A stretch of 61,835 bases of DNA from an uncultured Parabacteroides sp. (GCA_944325335.1 CALUZR010000015.1:1-61835); one strand, 5' to 3'; numbered from the stretch's first letter, positions 17,101-26,276 are shown. Notes: generated by a model not told the origin, from the letters alone. Program-made: numbers and translations.

Positions 17101-17188
17101 CTTGGGCGGTTACTTCTCCGACCACACATAAACAGCCCAGGGCCATGCCCAGCAGCCATCTATCTCTTGTTTTTTTGATTCGTTTCAT
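14153..17188 (-). CDS. Secreted GH2 beta-galactosidase-like glycosidase (1011 aa)
   Basis: A signal peptide (about 1-29, WLLGMALGCLCVVGEVTA) precedes a LacZ-type GH2 architecture: sugar-binding domain ~85-230, Ig-like ~235-345, barrel ~350-620, then beta-sandwich domains. Acid/base is E473 in WSMANES (ANES in place of the common GNES); nucleophile is E540 in MTYGEYCH. It is expected to release a terminal beta-linked sugar outside the inner membrane. It is clearly related to the 993-residue enzyme at 2008. The 6-bp gap to the MetH-activation-like gene ties it to the corrinoid pathway. The linkage cleaved is unknown. Confidence 0.88.
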   Translation of the reverse strand: MKRIKKTRDRWLLGMALGCLCVVGEVTAQEERVNTQNPLPVLGEERMDLMFRETGDVDTSVCVEDFLPVYAPRPSQVKNVYQPVLSLNGTWLFHEQPAPDFYKKDTHEGWKPITVPGEWTMQGFKVDSAGWAGYQTHFTLPADWSGKRIRLRFDGVSSEAIVYLNGQEIGLHAGGMTAFELDITDAVTSGENRLAVKVRSESQADMLGSLTQYAAHQLGGITRKVTLMALPEVYLSDMRIVTELDDHYEHATLKVYATVMNQSSHPQNEVSLQLSIEGLPTDFHHSIPPLAPGESWSGWVTGQVSSPKKWDCEHPNLYTLKMALNEGDQTQEIVSRRFGFREVEVAGNRVLVNGTPIKLHGVCRHEMHPLTGRVITPDLVRRDVELYREANCNFIRTSHYPPCEELIEACDELGMFVELEAPVCWVGHHANENWKRLDYTDPQYYPYILQANMETIHFYRNHPSILFWSMANESYWNKGFAQVQVYVEKADPTRPHAFHDQAYGGFNNQGSTAPIANIHYPGPEGYKVAAKSDRPMTYGEYCHLNVYNRSELVTDPGIRSDWALALAPTWENMYRTPGVLGGSIWSGIDDIFQLPDGQAVGYGAWGPIDGWRRPKPEYWDMKKVYSPVKVKTQTLSPSQNFQIEVENRYLFSNLNELKIHWRYGDEAGVVTVDCQPGDSTCFPIAVKNPQTAHELWLDITDPRGFSVDTYHIPVGEQVQNQIEPLAKQTTSFEQTENSLIVTGQDFVCEVSRQDGHIISLAKGEKEMLVGGPHLMALPLTGGGCYPNHNADTPPFNDLCSAWKCKSVKARQQGEDVEIEVKGTYKEFKGSYTLSINASGAIKATYSFKALADVNPRQWGLVFEAPTSFDTAFWRREGLWSVYPDDHISRPVGEAKLFYQGLPENIDPRMQPSWSWSYDFNQLGSNDFRSTRRNIWYAGLRSTQEGRIVVPSDGTQHWRSWLAGDRIQFLVADFATPGDELFLASYYAPYRQPLKKGDTISGEVHLQCIPAK

Positions 17189-17217
17189 GGTTCTTTTCTA
17201 TGTTCTATATTCTATGG

Positions 17218-17225
17218 CAAAAGTA
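17218..17225 (-). promoter_or_regulatory. -7 box for the GH2-MetHact-RACo unit
   Basis: CAAAAGTA reads TACTTTTG on the minus strand and lies 30 bp before the GH2 start codon, fitting TAnnTTTG. Confidence 0.6.
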
Positions 17226-17313
17226 CAGACAATCTTCAAAATCGTCCGGACTTCTTGGAGAGATTACTTATTAAAAAAGGAACTGTTACAAGTAATAAGG
17301 ATTAAAAAGGGAA

Positions 17314-18210
17314 CTACCCTTTCTTCTGCCGCTTATACTGCATGGGAGAAAGGCCCATCACCTGCTTAAACAAACGGGTGAAATAGTAGGGATCGTCGAT
17401 GCCAATCTTGTAGCAAATCTGGTTGATCCGCATCGGGGTGAAGTCCAGCAACTCACATGCTCGTTGGATTTTCAGCTGGTTGAAGTAGGTAATGGGAGAA
17501 TACCCGGTGTCGTGCTTGAAGCGCATCGAGAAATAGGAAACCGAGTAGCCCAGTCTGCGGGCAATTTCTTCCAACGGGATTCGTTTCTCGATATTCTCTT
17601 TCATGAAGTGAATGGCCGCAGCAATGATGTCGTCCGCCTCTTCACCTGGCTCTAATTGATAGGCGGCGGCACGGTAAGATTGCAGGAAGGCCAACGTCCC
17701 TAAGAAATGGTAGAACGCCGTGCAAGCATAGAGCAGGTTCTCGCGACTGTAGCCCATTTCCAAGACGTGGAATATCTCTTCGAAAAGCTGGATACGGTCG
17801 TGTATGCGCGAGTGCGTGGTCGGCTTTACGTCGCGCGGCGCCATCGTCGTGCTGCTAAAGCAAGAAGCCATCTTGCCTTTGAAATGTACCCAATAAATTG
17901 TCCAGGGATTCTGCTCATCCGCGCCGTAAGCATGGGGCAGGTTGGGAGGTAGTATGAAATATTGGTGCTCATGTACCTCATACGTCACATTTCCTACGCG
18001 GTACCATCCAGCCCCACTGACACAATAAATAAAAACATACTGGCTGATGGGTTCGTTCCGCTCCCGATAGTGGTGCAGGGCACGAGGGTAATAGCCAATA
18101 TCCGTAATATACAATACCGAGGCCAAGGGATGGACCTCCATCTCTTGTACACTATATATAGGGATCACGATCGCGCGCTCTCCTTCAAATCCATCTTTCT
18201 GTCGTATCAT
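17314..18210 (-). CDS. AraC-family regulator upstream of GH2/RACo unit (298 aa)
   Basis: The N-terminal cupin domain (~40-130; YEVHEHQYFILPPNLPHAYG) is of the arabinose-binding type. The C-terminal HTH pair ends GIDDPYYFTRLFKQVMGLSP. It is the third AraC-type gene of the locus, between the GH2 gene it precedes and the divergently read MFS porter, and could control both. The three AraC proteins differ in sequence, which suggests several signals, for example sugar and methyl donor, but ligands are not deducible. Confidence 0.87.
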   Translation of the reverse strand: MIRQKDGFEGERAIVIPIYSVQEMEVHPLASVLYITDIGYYPRALHHYRERNEPISQYVFIYCVSGAGWYRVGNVTYEVHEHQYFILPPNLPHAYGADEQNPWTIYWVHFKGKMASCFSSTTMAPRDVKPTTHSRIHDRIQLFEEIFHVLEMGYSRENLLYACTAFYHFLGTLAFLQSYRAAAYQLEPGEEADDIIAAAIHFMKENIEKRIPLEEIARRLGYSVSYFSMRFKHDTGYSPITYFNQLKIQRACELLDFTPMRINQICYKIGIDDPYYFTRLFKQVMGLSPMQYKRQKKG

Positions 18211-18230
18211 GCGTCTTCGTATTTATAGTA

Positions 18231-18238
18231 CAAAGATA
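18231..18238 (-). promoter_or_regulatory. -7 box for the araC-type gene at 17314
   Basis: CAAAGATA reads TATCTTTG on the minus strand, 21 bp before the start codon at 18210. Confidence 0.65.
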
Positions 18239-18307
18239 AGTAGAGAAATCGTAAGATTCTCCATGTTTTTATTCTTTTTATCCATTTTCTTTTCCAAACA
18301 AACCTGC

Positions 18308-18315
18308 TTACTTTG
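18308..18315 (+). promoter_or_regulatory. Weak -7 box for the MFS-DUF5107-GH2-GH2 unit
   Basis: TTACTTTG, 29 bp before the MFS start, is one position away from TAnnTTTG. This is the only promoter-like site I see for the four plus-strand genes, so they may form one transcript running through two tandem arrays. Confidence 0.45.
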
Positions 18316-18343
18316 CAGACAGAATTAGAAAAACACAGAAAAT

Positions 18344-19723
18344 ATGAAACAAACAAGCATTTATTTGTGGCTCATCTGCCTCGTTTCGGCGATGGGCGGA
18401 CTGCTGTTCGGCTACGATTGGGTAGTCGTCGGGGGTGCCAAGATTTTTTATGAACCGTTCTTCCAGATTGAAGCGGACGCAGCAATGCGGGGCTGGGCCA
18501 TGAGCAGTGCGCTGGTGGGCTGTCTGGTAGGGGCGTTGTTGTCGGGTTCCTGGAGCGACCGGTACGGGAGGCGGCGGATGCTGATCGTCTCGGCTTGGCT
18601 CTTTCTTATCTCTGCCATCGGCACAGGCATTGTGGATAGTTTCCTATGGTTTGTTATCTATCGCATTGTGGGCGGACTGGGCATAGGAATTGCCTCGAAC
18701 GTGTCGCCTGTCTATATTGCCGAGGTGTCTCCTGCGCACGTCCGGGGAAAGTTTGTGTCGATCAACCAGCTAACTATCGTCTTGGGTATCCTCCTTGCCC
18801 AGATTGCCAACTGGTTGATAGGCGAGCATTTCACTGCGGGAAGTTCCACCCTTACTCCGTACAGTATCGAATGGGCTTGGCGATGGATGATATGGGCAGA
18901 GACGATTCCGGCGGCCCTCTTCCTCCTGCTGGCCTTTTTCATACCCGAGAGTCCCCGTTGGCTTCTTGTCCAGCATAAACAGGAAAGGGCCCAAACTATT
19001 TTGATGAAAATCGGAGGAACGTCCTACGCGGACGAGACCATCTCCAGCCTCCAGCAAATCACGTCGCAAAAGGTAGAGACCGAGGGCTGGTCCGCACTTC
19101 GCAACCGCCGTTTCCGCAAGGTGTTGCTCATCGGCATCGTCCTGGCCATCTTTCAACAATGGTGCGGCATCAATGTCATTTTCAACTATGCGCATGAAAT
19201 CTTCTCGGCCGCCGGCTATGCGGTTTCCGACATTTTAATGAACATTGTGGTGACGGGCGTAACAAATGTGGTCTTTACCTTGGTGGCCATCTATACTGTC
19301 GACCGCTGGGGGCGCCGGGCCTTGCTTTTTGTCGGCTCTATAGGTTTAGCCATCATTTACCTGATCTTGGGGACATGCTACCAAATAGGTGCGAGCGGTA
19401 TCTTTATGCTCCTGCTGATTGTAGCGGCCATAGCATGCTATGCGATGTCTTTAGCTCCTATCGTGTGGGTGGTGCTCTCCGAGATTTTCCCGGTGCGTAT
19501 ACGCGGGATCGCCATGGCGCTCTCTACGTTCTTCCTCTGGGTAGCCAGTTTCTTATTAACCTATACCTTCCCTATCTTAAATGAAGCCATAGGTGCGGCA
19601 GGTATCTTTTGGATATATGGAGCCATCTGTTTAGCTGGGTTCCTTTTCATCCGAAAACAGCTGCCGGAAACAAAAGGCAAGACGCTGGAGGAACTGGAAA
19701 GTGAGTTAACAGGGAATTCTTGA
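18344..19723 (+). CDS. MFS sugar porter, XylE/GalP type (459 aa)
   Basis: Twelve membrane segments with sugar-porter hallmarks: MGGLLFGYDW in TM1, the loop DRYGRRRML (~66-74), PESPRWLL at the middle loop and PETKGKTLEELE at the C-terminus. It should import a monosaccharide with protons, such as a hexose, pentose or deoxy sugar released by the neighbouring glycosidases. It heads the plus-strand unit and is followed by an eight-copy 41-bp array. Together with the SGLT-type symporter, the locus has two different sugar importers and no SusC/D. Confidence 0.92.
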   Translation: MKQTSIYLWLICLVSAMGGLLFGYDWVVVGGAKIFYEPFFQIEADAAMRGWAMSSALVGCLVGALLSGSWSDRYGRRRMLIVSAWLFLISAIGTGIVDSFLWFVIYRIVGGLGIGIASNVSPVYIAEVSPAHVRGKFVSINQLTIVLGILLAQIANWLIGEHFTAGSSTLTPYSIEWAWRWMIWAETIPAALFLLLAFFIPESPRWLLVQHKQERAQTILMKIGGTSYADETISSLQQITSQKVETEGWSALRNRRFRKVLLIGIVLAIFQQWCGINVIFNYAHEIFSAAGYAVSDILMNIVVTGVTNVVFTLVAIYTVDRWGRRALLFVGSIGLAIIYLILGTCYQIGASGIFMLLLIVAAIACYAMSLAPIVWVVLSEIFPVRIRGIAMALSTFFLWVASFLLTYTFPILNEAIGAAGIFWIYGAICLAGFLFIRKQLPETKGKTLEELESELTGNS

Positions 19724-20076
19724 GACTTTCTAAACCTTTAAGAAAGTCTCAAAAATTCTCAGGAAGGTTTCTAAACCCTTTAGAAAGTTCCCTGAATTCT
19801 CAGGAACGTTTCCAAAGCCTTTAGAAAGTCTCCTGAATTCTCAGGAATGTTTCTAAAGCCTTTAGAAAGTCTCCTGAATTCTCAGGAACGTTTCTAAACC
19901 CTTTAGAAAGTCTCCTGAATTTCCAGGAACGTTTCTAAAGCCTTTGGAAAGTCTCCTGAGTTTTCAGGAACGTTTCAGAGGGGCTCGGAAAGCCTCCTGA
20001 ATTCTCAGGAAGGTTTCAGAGGTGCTCGGAAAGCCTCCTAAATTCTCAGGAACGTTTCAGAGGGGCTCGGAAAGGT
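19723..20076. repeat. Tandem array, eight 41-bp units with two hairpins each
   Basis: CAGGAA recurs at 19760, 19801, 19842, 19883, 19924, 19965, 20006 and 20047, exactly 41 bp apart. Each unit can form CCTGAATTCTCAGG and TTTCTAAAGCCTTTAGAAA hairpins; the last three units have a changed second arm (CAGAGGGGCTCGG). It starts at the MFS stop codon and fills most of the gap to the DUF5107 gene. From 20077 to 20154 the sequence is AT-rich without a consensus promoter. Confidence 0.95.
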
Positions 20077-20154
20077 TAGACAGTATTTATAAAGGCGACT
20101 TTTTATCGAAATAATGACTACAAATTTAAGGAAAATATAAAATAGAATAGGAAT

Positions 20155-23100
20155 ATGAAACAAAAAGTAGACGTGTGGGAAGAAATGGTGATGATTCCTA
20201 CGTACCGAATTGGGAAGCCGGATAAGAATCCTATGTTTTTTGAGAAACGCGTGTATCAGGGGAGTAGCGGTGTGGTCTATCCATACCCGGTTATTGAGCG
20301 TATCTTTGATGATTGCCAAGAGCAGCCATACCGTGCGCTGTTTTTGGAAAATGAATACTTGAAAGTCATGATTCTGCCAGAGCTGGGTGGACGTGTGCAA
20401 ATGGCCTACGATAAAATCAAGCAAAGACATTTCATTTATTATAACCACGTAATAAAACCGGCGCTGGTGGGATTGACAGGCCCCTGGATATCGGGCGGGA
20501 TAGAGTTTAATTGGCCCCAACACCATCGCCCCAGTACTTTCCTCCCTGTCGATTATAAGATTGAACGGCCAGCAGATGGCAGCGTGCAGGTATGGGTGAG
20601 CGAACGCGAGCGGATGTTTCACCAGAAAGGCATGGCGGGTTTTACGCTTCGCCCAGGACGTGCGGTGCTGGAAATACAGGGCATCTTGTATAACCCGACT
20701 CCCTTTCCGCAGACTTTCCTTTGGTGGGCCAACCCAGCTGTGGCGGTGAACGACCATTACCAATCGGTATTCCCCGGAGATGTTAGCGCGGTGTTCGACC
20801 ATGGCAAACGCGACGTCTCGCGTTATCCAGTCGCGACGGGTACTTACTACAAGGTGGATTATTCGGCGGGCGTCGACATTTCGAAGTATAAGAATATACC
20901 AGTCCCTACGTCGTATATGGCAATCCGTTCCCGCTACGACTTTGTCGGGGGATACGAGAATGATACGCAAGCGGGCGTCCTCCATGTGGCCAACCATCAC
21001 ATCTCGCCGGGGAAAAAGCAATGGACCTGGGGGTGCGGCGACTTTGGGAAAGCCTGGGACCGCAACCTGACGGAGACCGATGGTCCTTACATCGAACTCA
21101 TGGCAGGAGTTTATACCGACAACCAACCCGACTTTACCTGGCTGCAACCTTATGAGGAGAAACGGTTCACGCAATACTTCCTTCCTTACCGCGAGCTGGG
21201 CGTGGTAAAGAATGCGACAGCCGACCTGCTGATGAACATCGAGCCCGAGACAGAAGGGCAATCGACCCTGAAACTTTTCGCGACTTCCCAACAGCAAGGA
21301 GTACATGTACAGGTTTTGCAGAATAAGCAGCTTTTGCTGGATACCGTACAGGATCTTTCTCCCGAAAACGTATTCCAGATAGCGGTCCCCACCGGTACGC
21401 TGGAGGGTATCGCTATACATATATATAATAGCACAGGAAAGTGCATCCTTTCCTGGCGGCCTGAACCGGATGTCATCAAACCAGTACCGGAACCAGCTAA
21501 AGCCGCCCTCGCCCCGGAAGATATACGCACTACTGAACAGCTCTACCTGACGGGCCTGCACCTGGAGCAATACCGCCATGCGACTTACTCGCCCGTGGAT
21601 TATTACCAGGAGGCGCTCCGGCGTGACCCCAGCGACATACGGAATAACAACGCTATGGGGCTTTGGTTGCTCCGCCGAGGACAATTCGGGGAAGCAGAAC
21701 GCTATTTCCGGAAGGCTGTAGAGACCTGGACAGAACGGAATCCCAACCCCTATGACGGCGAGCCTCTTTACAACCTCGGCCTATGCCTGAAGTATCAGCA
21801 CAAGGTAGATGAGGCGTATGCCTATTTCTACAAAGCCTGCTGGAATGCGGCGTGGCAAGATGCGGGCTATTTTTCGCTGGCGCAGATTTCGGCGGGAAGA
21901 GGTGATTGGGAATGCGCGCTCGACGAAATCGAGCGGTCGTTGCTGCGGAATGTGAACAGTCTCCGGGCTCGCCACCTGAAGGCCATTATCCTTCGGCACT
22001 TAGGACAGAAAGAGGAGGCGTTGGCCTGGATTGAAAGCTCCCTTGCCATCGATCCCTTCAACTATGGGTGCAGCTTTGAAAAGTACCTGCTGACCGGGGA
22101 TGAAAGCCTGTTAGAGGCACTAAGCCAACAGATGCGCGGGGAGGCGCACAACTATGAAGAGCTGGTTACGGATTACATCTCGAACCTGTGTTGGAAAGAA
22201 GCCGAGGCCGTGGCGACTTGGGCCATCCGCTTAAAGGTATCGGATCGGACCCTACTTCACTACTACTTGGCGTGGATTAAAGGAATGCTCGGACAAGAAG
22301 AGAAGGCCAAGCAGCTTATCCAAGAAGCTGAGACCTTGCCTCAGGATACCTTCTTCCCTAATACGCTGGAGGCACAAGAAGCGTTGACCTATTGCACCCA
22401 GATCCTCCCGCATACCCCGAAAGCGTGGTACCTGCTGGGAAATATCTTATACGACAAACGGATTTATGACGAAGCCATCGAGGCATGGGAGACCTCCATA
22501 AAACAAGACAATACGTTCCCGACCGTCTTCCGCAATCTGGCATTGGCCTATTATAATAAACAAGGTAAGAAAGAAGAGGCAGTTCGCCTCATAGAACGCG
22601 CCTACGAGTTGGATCGTTCGGATGCCCGTGTGTTGATGGAATTAGACCAACTCTATAAACGACAGAATGTGGCATACGAGACAAGGCGCTCACACCTTCA
22701 CGCCAATATGGAGGCCGTTTGCCAACGGGATGATCTATACTTGGAATATGCCACGTTGCTGAACCAGCTGGGACGCTATGACGAGGCGATCCAGTGGATC
22801 GACCAGCGCCAGTTCCACCCTTGGGAAGGAGGTGAGGGAAAAGTCCCCATGCAATACCAACTCGCCCGATTAGGTCTTGTGCAGCAATTACTAAAAAGAA
22901 AAGAATACCAACAGGCTCTGCGCTGGCTGGAGGAATGCTACGTCTACCCGCCTCATCTGGGCGAAGGCAAACTGCAAGGGATGCGGGAGAATGAATTGGA
23001 CTACTGGAAAGGATGCATTTACGAAGGCCTGGGCGACGAGGCCAAGCAGCAGGAAGCTTTCGAAAGGGCCCTGGCTGGCCAGTACGAACCCACCGCGGCG

Positions 23101-23457
23101 ATGTATTACAACGACCAACGTCCGGACGTGATCTACTTCCAAGGCTTGGCTGCCCGGAAATTGGGACGTGAGGAGGAGGCACGTTCTCGCTTCCATAAAC
23201 TCATTGACTTCGGCGAACGGCATCTCTTCGACGTATTTAAAATGGACTACTTTGCGGTGTCGCTTCCCGACTTGCAGATTTGGGAGGACGACATGGATAA
23301 GAAGAATCGGGTCCACTGTCTTTACCTGATGGGATTGGGCCATTTAGGCTTGGGTCACCAGGAGAAGGGGAAGAAATATTTGCAAGAAGCCTATCAGCTG
23401 GATGGCAACCACCAAGGTATCCAACGAATCCTAACCAGCCTGGAAGAAGGCATCTAA
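20155..23457 (+). CDS. DUF5107 protein with C-terminal TPR repeats (1100 aa)
   Basis: The N-terminal ~350 residues match the DUF5107 type and look like a galactose-mutarotase beta-sandwich: NEYLKVMILPELGGRVQMAYD, GIEFNWPQHHRP and LPYRELG. From about residue 480 to the end there are many TPR-like helical pairs (for example DEAIEAWETSIKQDNTFPTVFRNLALAYYN). No signal peptide is seen, so it is probably cytoplasmic. The family is common next to glycosidases and sugar porters in Bacteroidota and has no function that I know. It may bind or isomerise a sugar, with the TPR part recruiting partners. It ends 11 bp before the next GH2 gene. Confidence 0.75.
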   Translation: MKQKVDVWEEMVMIPTYRIGKPDKNPMFFEKRVYQGSSGVVYPYPVIERIFDDCQEQPYRALFLENEYLKVMILPELGGRVQMAYDKIKQRHFIYYNHVIKPALVGLTGPWISGGIEFNWPQHHRPSTFLPVDYKIERPADGSVQVWVSERERMFHQKGMAGFTLRPGRAVLEIQGILYNPTPFPQTFLWWANPAVAVNDHYQSVFPGDVSAVFDHGKRDVSRYPVATGTYYKVDYSAGVDISKYKNIPVPTSYMAIRSRYDFVGGYENDTQAGVLHVANHHISPGKKQWTWGCGDFGKAWDRNLTETDGPYIELMAGVYTDNQPDFTWLQPYEEKRFTQYFLPYRELGVVKNATADLLMNIEPETEGQSTLKLFATSQQQGVHVQVLQNKQLLLDTVQDLSPENVFQIAVPTGTLEGIAIHIYNSTGKCILSWRPEPDVIKPVPEPAKAALAPEDIRTTEQLYLTGLHLEQYRHATYSPVDYYQEALRRDPSDIRNNNAMGLWLLRRGQFGEAERYFRKAVETWTERNPNPYDGEPLYNLGLCLKYQHKVDEAYAYFYKACWNAAWQDAGYFSLAQISAGRGDWECALDEIERSLLRNVNSLRARHLKAIILRHLGQKEEALAWIESSLAIDPFNYGCSFEKYLLTGDESLLEALSQQMRGEAHNYEELVTDYISNLCWKEAEAVATWAIRLKVSDRTLLHYYLAWIKGMLGQEEKAKQLIQEAETLPQDTFFPNTLEAQEALTYCTQILPHTPKAWYLLGNILYDKRIYDEAIEAWETSIKQDNTFPTVFRNLALAYYNKQGKKEEAVRLIERAYELDRSDARVLMELDQLYKRQNVAYETRRSHLHANMEAVCQRDDLYLEYATLLNQLGRYDEAIQWIDQRQFHPWEGGEGKVPMQYQLARLGLVQQLLKRKEYQQALRWLEECYVYPPHLGEGKLQGMRENELDYWKGCIYEGLGDEAKQQEAFERALAGQYEPTAAMYYNDQRPDVIYFQGLAARKLGREEEARSRFHKLIDFGERHLFDVFKMDYFAVSLPDLQIWEDDMDKKNRVHCLYLMGLGHLGLGHQEKGKKYLQEAYQLDGNHQGIQRILTSLEEGI

Positions 23458-23468
23458 ATAAATGACTT

Positions 23469-26276
23469 ATGCAAACACGAAAAATGAAACTATTCACGTA
23501 TCTCTATACTGGATTGCTTGCCTTGAATATGGCATCCTGTATGCAAGAGAAACCCAATGAGCTGGATTTGTCGGGCGAATGGAAGTTGCAACTGACTTCC
23601 CCTGACGTAACGCAGGTCCCGGAAGCTGGATTTGACCAAGTCGTCAATCTCCCTGGATCCTTGCAAGAACAAGGGTATGGCGAGGATATTGGTCTGCAAA
23701 CCGAATGGACAGGGCAGATTGTAGATAGAAGTTGGTACGACGCTCCGGAATATGAACCCTACCGCCAACCAGGAAATATAAAGGTTCCTTTCTGGTTGAA
23801 CCCGGAGAAGCATTATGTGGGCGTCGCCTGGTATCAAAAGCAAGTGACGATACCAGCTGGGTGGGAAGCCCGTCCGGTTGTCTTGGAACTGGAACGTGCA
23901 CATTGGACGACAACGCTCTACGTCGACGGCAAGCCGATGGGGGAACAAGTCTCCTTGCAAACGCCACACCGCTACGTCCTGCAGGGACTTGCCCCAGGCC
24001 AACACACCTTCACCCTGAAGGTGGATAACCGGCTTTATGTCAATGTAGGTGCCAATGCACATAGTGTCTCCGACCATACGCAAAGTAACTGGAACGGAAT
24101 CATAGGTGACCTGACACTTTCACCCAAACCCGTTGTATATATTGAGGATGTGCAGGTCTATCCTGATATCCATGCCAAGAAAATAGAGGTAAAAGTTGCC
24201 TTGAAAGGGACGGTTTCCCAAGAACCGGTAAAGCTCTCCTTGATGGCAAAGAGTGCAGACGGGAAATCCATAGGCCAGCCTGTCTCCTACACCTACGACG
24301 CAGGAACTACCGACCCCAGCATCTCCTTATCTTATCACTTGGGAGATAGTGCGGAGCTTTGGTCCGAGCATAACCCGACGGTCTATCGGCTCACGGCGAA
24401 GCTCCAAGTCGGTAGCGAATCCGACCAAAAAGAGACAGACTTCGGGTTGCGCGAGTTTAAGGCGAACGGGACGCGGTTCGAAGTCAATGGGCATCCTATC
24501 TTCTTGCGCGGAACTTTGGAGTGCTGCATCTTCCCGCTGACAGGCTACCCCAGTATGGAGGCGTCGTATTGGGCAAAGATCTACCGCACCTGCAAGGAGT
24601 ATGGGTTGAATCATGTCCGTTTCCACTCGTGGTGTCCTCCGGAAGTTGCCTTTCAGGTAGCAGACAGCCTGGGTATTTATCTGCAGGTAGAATGTGGTGC
24701 CTGGACCGACGTCGGCAGCGGTCAGCCCCAAGACCAATGGATTCAGGAAGAGAGCACACGAATTCTGAAGGAGTACGGAAACCATCCATCCTTCTGCCTA
24801 TTAGCACACGGCAATGAACCCAGCGGAGCCAACCAAGCCAATTATCTGGCAGACTTGGTAGACTATTGGAAAGCGGAAGACAATCATCGGCGCGTCTATA
24901 CCAGTGCCGCTGGCTGGCCCTACATTCCGAACGCCGATTACTGGAGCACGATGGATCCGCGCATCCAAGTGTGGGGCGCCGGCTTGAATAGCATAATCAA
25001 CAAGGAATCCCCACGGACCGATTATGACTTCTCCCACATTATCCGGAAAGATATGCCGACCGTCAGCCACGAAGTGGGGCAATGGTGCGTTTACCCGAAC
25101 TTTCAGGAGATCTCCAAATATACCGGCGTACTCAAGGCGAAGAACCTGGAGATATTCCAAGAAACCTTGGACAAGAAAGGGATGCTTCCCTTGGCAGACA
25201 AGTTCCTCTACGCCTCCGGACGCTTGCAAACGCTCTGCTACAAGGCCGATATTGAAGCTGCCCTCCGCACACCGGGATTTGCAGGCTTCCAACTACTGGA
25301 CTTGCATGACTTCCCGGGACAAGGCTCTGCCCTCGTCGGGGTACTCGATCCTTTCTGGGATTCGAAGGGCTATGTAGATGGGAAGGAGTACCGGATGTTC
25401 TGCAATGAGACCGTACCCTTGGCACGCTTCCCCAAGATGGTTTGGCTGAACAACGAAAAGCTGGAAGTGCCGATCGAGGTCGCTCACTTCGGCACGGAAC
25501 CTTTGGAAAACGTCCGCTTTTGTTGGGATATAGCCAAACCAAACGAAGAGGCTTACCATTTTAAAGAAAAGAGAACTACGATTCCGGTAGGTAATGGCTA
25601 TGTGGTAGATACACTTCTATATGATTTCTTGGGTATCGAAGAGCCCACGCAGCTCATCATATCATCCTATATCAAAGGAACAGAGGTGCGCAACCAATGG
25701 AACATTTGGGTGTATCCGGCAGAAAAGAAGGCCATAGAAAAGAAACCCTATATCACTTCCACACTCGATGCCCGCGCCCAGGCAGAGCTGGAGAAGGGTG
25801 GCTCGGTGCTCTTGCTCAATTATGGGAAAGTGCCTGAGGAGAAAGGGGGCGACATTGCCGTCGGTTTCTCCAGCATCTTCTGGAATACGGCTTGGACTAA
25901 CAAGCAACCTCCCCACACGTTGGGCATCTATTGCGAGAAAAACCATCCGGCATTGCACGCTTTTCCCAATGAAGGCGTAAGCGATTACCAGTGGTGGGAT
26001 TTGATGAGCCGGTGCGACGCGATGGTGCTCGACGATTTCCCGAAAGGTTTCGAACCGATTGTCTACATCATCGACGATTGGTTCACGAACCGGAAGCTCG
26101 GCCTGCTCTACGAGGCCAAGGTAGGTAAGGGAAAGCTATTGGTCTGCAGTGCCGATTTGCAGCACGATTTAAACACGCGCCCGGCGGCCGCCCAGTTCCG
26201 CCAGAGCTTATTGGAATACATGGCCTCGGACGCATTTAATCCGGCACAGGAGCTGAACGTCGCCGACATCTTTTGA
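23469..26276 (+). CDS. GH2-family glycosidase, probable lipoprotein (935 aa)
   Basis: The N-terminus has a hydrophobic stretch ending in NMASC, so C24 may be lipidated. A second in-frame ATG at 23484 could be the true start. The sugar-binding domain covers ~32-215, the Ig-like ~225-330 and the barrel ~335-650. Predicted acid/base is E450 (AHGNEPS) and nucleophile E535 (TVSHEVGQW). It shares FHSWCPPE and the HExGQ nucleophile region with the next GH2 enzyme and differs from the two minus-strand LacZ-like enzymes, so it forms a second GH2 subgroup. The substrate is not readable; this subgroup is often annotated only as a sugar-binding-domain protein. Confidence 0.82.
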   Translation: MQTRKMKLFTYLYTGLLALNMASCMQEKPNELDLSGEWKLQLTSPDVTQVPEAGFDQVVNLPGSLQEQGYGEDIGLQTEWTGQIVDRSWYDAPEYEPYRQPGNIKVPFWLNPEKHYVGVAWYQKQVTIPAGWEARPVVLELERAHWTTTLYVDGKPMGEQVSLQTPHRYVLQGLAPGQHTFTLKVDNRLYVNVGANAHSVSDHTQSNWNGIIGDLTLSPKPVVYIEDVQVYPDIHAKKIEVKVALKGTVSQEPVKLSLMAKSADGKSIGQPVSYTYDAGTTDPSISLSYHLGDSAELWSEHNPTVYRLTAKLQVGSESDQKETDFGLREFKANGTRFEVNGHPIFLRGTLECCIFPLTGYPSMEASYWAKIYRTCKEYGLNHVRFHSWCPPEVAFQVADSLGIYLQVECGAWTDVGSGQPQDQWIQEESTRILKEYGNHPSFCLLAHGNEPSGANQANYLADLVDYWKAEDNHRRVYTSAAGWPYIPNADYWSTMDPRIQVWGAGLNSIINKESPRTDYDFSHIIRKDMPTVSHEVGQWCVYPNFQEISKYTGVLKAKNLEIFQETLDKKGMLPLADKFLYASGRLQTLCYKADIEAALRTPGFAGFQLLDLHDFPGQGSALVGVLDPFWDSKGYVDGKEYRMFCNETVPLARFPKMVWLNNEKLEVPIEVAHFGTEPLENVRFCWDIAKPNEEAYHFKEKRTTIPVGNGYVVDTLLYDFLGIEEPTQLIISSYIKGTEVRNQWNIWVYPAEKKAIEKKPYITSTLDARAQAELEKGGSVLLLNYGKVPEEKGGDIAVGFSSIFWNTAWTNKQPPHTLGIYCEKNHPALHAFPNEGVSDYQWWDLMSRCDAMVLDDFPKGFEPIVYIIDDWFTNRKLGLLYEAKVGKGKLLVCSADLQHDLNTRPAAAQFRQSLLEYMASDAFNPAQELNVADIF

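Noticed and set aside
20038..21684. A 548-codon minus-strand frame antisense to the DUF5107 gene
   Set aside because: No domain, arginine/histidine-rich composition typical of antisense shadow, and its end lies in the tandem array.
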